Part shown: positions 63,536 to 64,000 of the stretch, one piece after another
How positions within the stretch are numbered: position 1 is the stretch's first letter
Layout of the letters: every line of letters begins with the position of its first letter
Source of the DNA: Methylophilaceae bacterium
GTDB lineage: Bacteria; Pseudomonadota; Gammaproteobacteria; Burkholderiales; Methylophilaceae
Assembly: GCA_905339275.1 (NCBI GenBank)
Contig: CAJPFK010000004.1
Coordinates: 310,001-374,000 of the forward strand
Reading direction: 5' to 3'
Length of the DNA stretch: 64,000 nucleotides
Program-made: the position numbers and the translations under genes
Notes under the pieces: model-generated
The model's input: only the letters and a program-made list of their open reading frames with translations
Told to the model about the DNA's origin: nothing
Databases searched by the model: none

Positions 63536-63568
63536 CCTGTCATGCCGGATTCAGTCCGGCATGACAGG
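63536..63568. repeat. Short palindromic repeat with a 14-bp stem
   Basis: CCTGTCATGCCGGA and TCCGGCATGACAGG are exact inverted arms around TTCAG. This is the longest stem among the copies here and lies between the porin and its terminator. Confidence 0.65.
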
Positions 63569-63584
63569 TGGAAGACAAAGCTTG

Positions 63585-63616
63585 AAACGGCACCTTCGGG
63601 TGCCGTTTTTTTTTTT
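63585..63616 (+). terminator. Intrinsic terminator of the porin gene
   Basis: AAACGGCACC, a UUCG-type loop (TTCG) and GGTGCCGTTT make a perfect 10-bp stem that runs into a tract of eleven T residues. Confidence 0.92.
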
Positions 63617-63737
63617 ACAGTTTTTTTGCCAATTGATTGCCCTGGTATAGATTGGGTGGTCCCTTTGCGGGTTTATTGCGTGGAAGTTAAAAGGATTGAT
63701 AAAACAAGCACTTCGCGGATTGAGCCGATAATAAAGC

Positions 63738-63760
63738 AAAACGACCACAAGGGTCGTTTT
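63738..63760 (-). terminator. Intrinsic terminator of tRNA-Thr, likely bidirectional
   Basis: AAAACGACC and GGTCGTTTT flank a five-base loop, eight bases after the tRNA CCA end. The T-tract on each strand would allow it to stop transcription in both directions. Confidence 0.75.
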
Positions 63761-63767
63761 GTCAAGA

Positions 63768-63843
63768 TGGTGCCGCTGACCGGAATCGAACTGGTGACCT
63801 TTTCATTACGAATGAACTGCTCTACCGACTGAGCTACAGCGGC
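63768..63843 (-). tRNA. tRNA-Thr (anticodon CGT)
   Basis: A complete cloverleaf can be drawn on the minus strand. The acceptor GCCGCTG pairs fully with CAGCGGC, followed by the discriminator A and an encoded CCA. The D arm is GCTC-AGTCGGTA-GAGC. The anticodon loop is TTCGTAA, with CGT at positions 34-36. The T arm includes the GTTCGATTC loop. The anticodon reads ACG. The sequence resembles E. coli tRNA-Thr(CGT). Confidence 0.95.
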
Positions 63844-63862
63844 GTTATTTCGCCAACTTGTG

Positions 63863-63891
63863 ATTATAAGATTTTGCCGGGTTTGCCGCAA
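63863..63891 (-). promoter_or_regulatory. Sigma-70 promoter of tRNA-Thr
   Basis: On the minus strand TTGCGG (-35) and a perfect TATAAT (-10) are separated by 17 bases. Transcription would begin about 12 bases before the tRNA. Confidence 0.75.
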
Positions 63892-63928
63892 ACCGGACGT
63901 CGCACCAACTGCCCGATTCCGGCTGCGT

Positions 63929-64000
63929 TTAATGTTTATCAGGTTGGACAACAAGGCCGGTCACCAGCCGGACCACGTGATAGACCAGCCAGGAGACGAT
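63929..64000 (-). CDS. C-terminal end of a probable membrane protein (cut by window edge)
   Basis: The last 23 codons of a minus-strand frame are seen, ending PDKH before TAA. The hydrophobic stretch IVSWLVYHVVRLVTGLVV looks like a terminal membrane helix. The gene continues beyond the window. The family cannot be named from this piece. Confidence 0.4.
   Translation of the reverse strand: MVSWLVYHVVRLVTGLVVQPDKH

Noticed and set aside
63673..63954. 93-codon minus-strand frame across the tRNA-Thr
   Set aside because: It covers the tRNA and its promoter and is not coding. The usual spurious translation of a tRNA region is recognisable in it.

Overview
The window is chromosomal DNA from a Gram-negative bacterium, most likely a betaproteobacterium of the Nitrosomonadales type (Methylophilaceae or relatives). 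This is inferred from gene content and order: metX-metW, pilMNOPQ-aroK-aroB-dgt, mreBCD-mrdA-rodA-rlpA-dacC followed by lipB-lipA, GatCAB amidotransferase, a magnesium-type HemB, DUF493 beside lipB, and a classical trimeric-type porin. No rRNA, CRISPR array, prophage or complete insertion sequence was found. Nearly all the DNA is coding.

Layout. 0-8 kb: VIT-family transporter, metH, mpl, a TonB-type energy transducer, a thioredoxin-like ferredoxin and a HIT protein. 8-14.6 kb: cfa behind an exact 26-bp palindrome, then a tight trio of TonB-dependent receptor, substrate-binding-like protein and HAMP-GGDEF-EAL enzyme. 14.6-25 kb: a long minus-strand run for lipoylation and cell-wall elongation (lipA, lipB, DUF493, D-amino acid aminotransferase, dacC, rlpA, rodA, mrdA, mreD, mreC, mreB). 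25-31 kb: gatCAB, a deoxyinosine glycosylase, bacterioferritin and its ferredoxin behind a Fur-box-like site, pyrE and exonuclease III. 31-41 kb: ampG, a TauE/SafE membrane protein, metW-metX, a gamma-carbonic anhydrase-like protein, an EamA transporter, prmC-prfA-hemA, and a 261-bp element with terminal inverted repeats before rpe.

41.6-49.8 kb: a trp operon with a Trp-rich leader peptide (MNLKHTTWRWWH). A MASE1-PAS-GGDEF-EAL gene lies between trpE and trpG, and a DUF3465 gene lies between trpD and trpC; hemB follows. 49.8-52.9 kb: a nucleotidyltransferase-like protein and PBP1A on the minus strand. 53-59.8 kb: pilMNOPQ, then aroK and aroB. A strong hairpin covers the aroK ribosome-binding site. 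59.8-64 kb: dgt, a MazE/MazF-type toxin-antitoxin pair, a highly expressed porin, a tRNA-Thr(CGT) and the 3' end of a membrane protein. Several short palindromic repeats are scattered between these genes.

The most interesting features are the receptor/binding-protein/c-di-GMP trio, the c-di-GMP gene nested in the trp operon, the aroK hairpin, the cfa palindrome and the inverted-repeat element upstream of rpe. Functions are read from motifs and gene order only; no database search was run.
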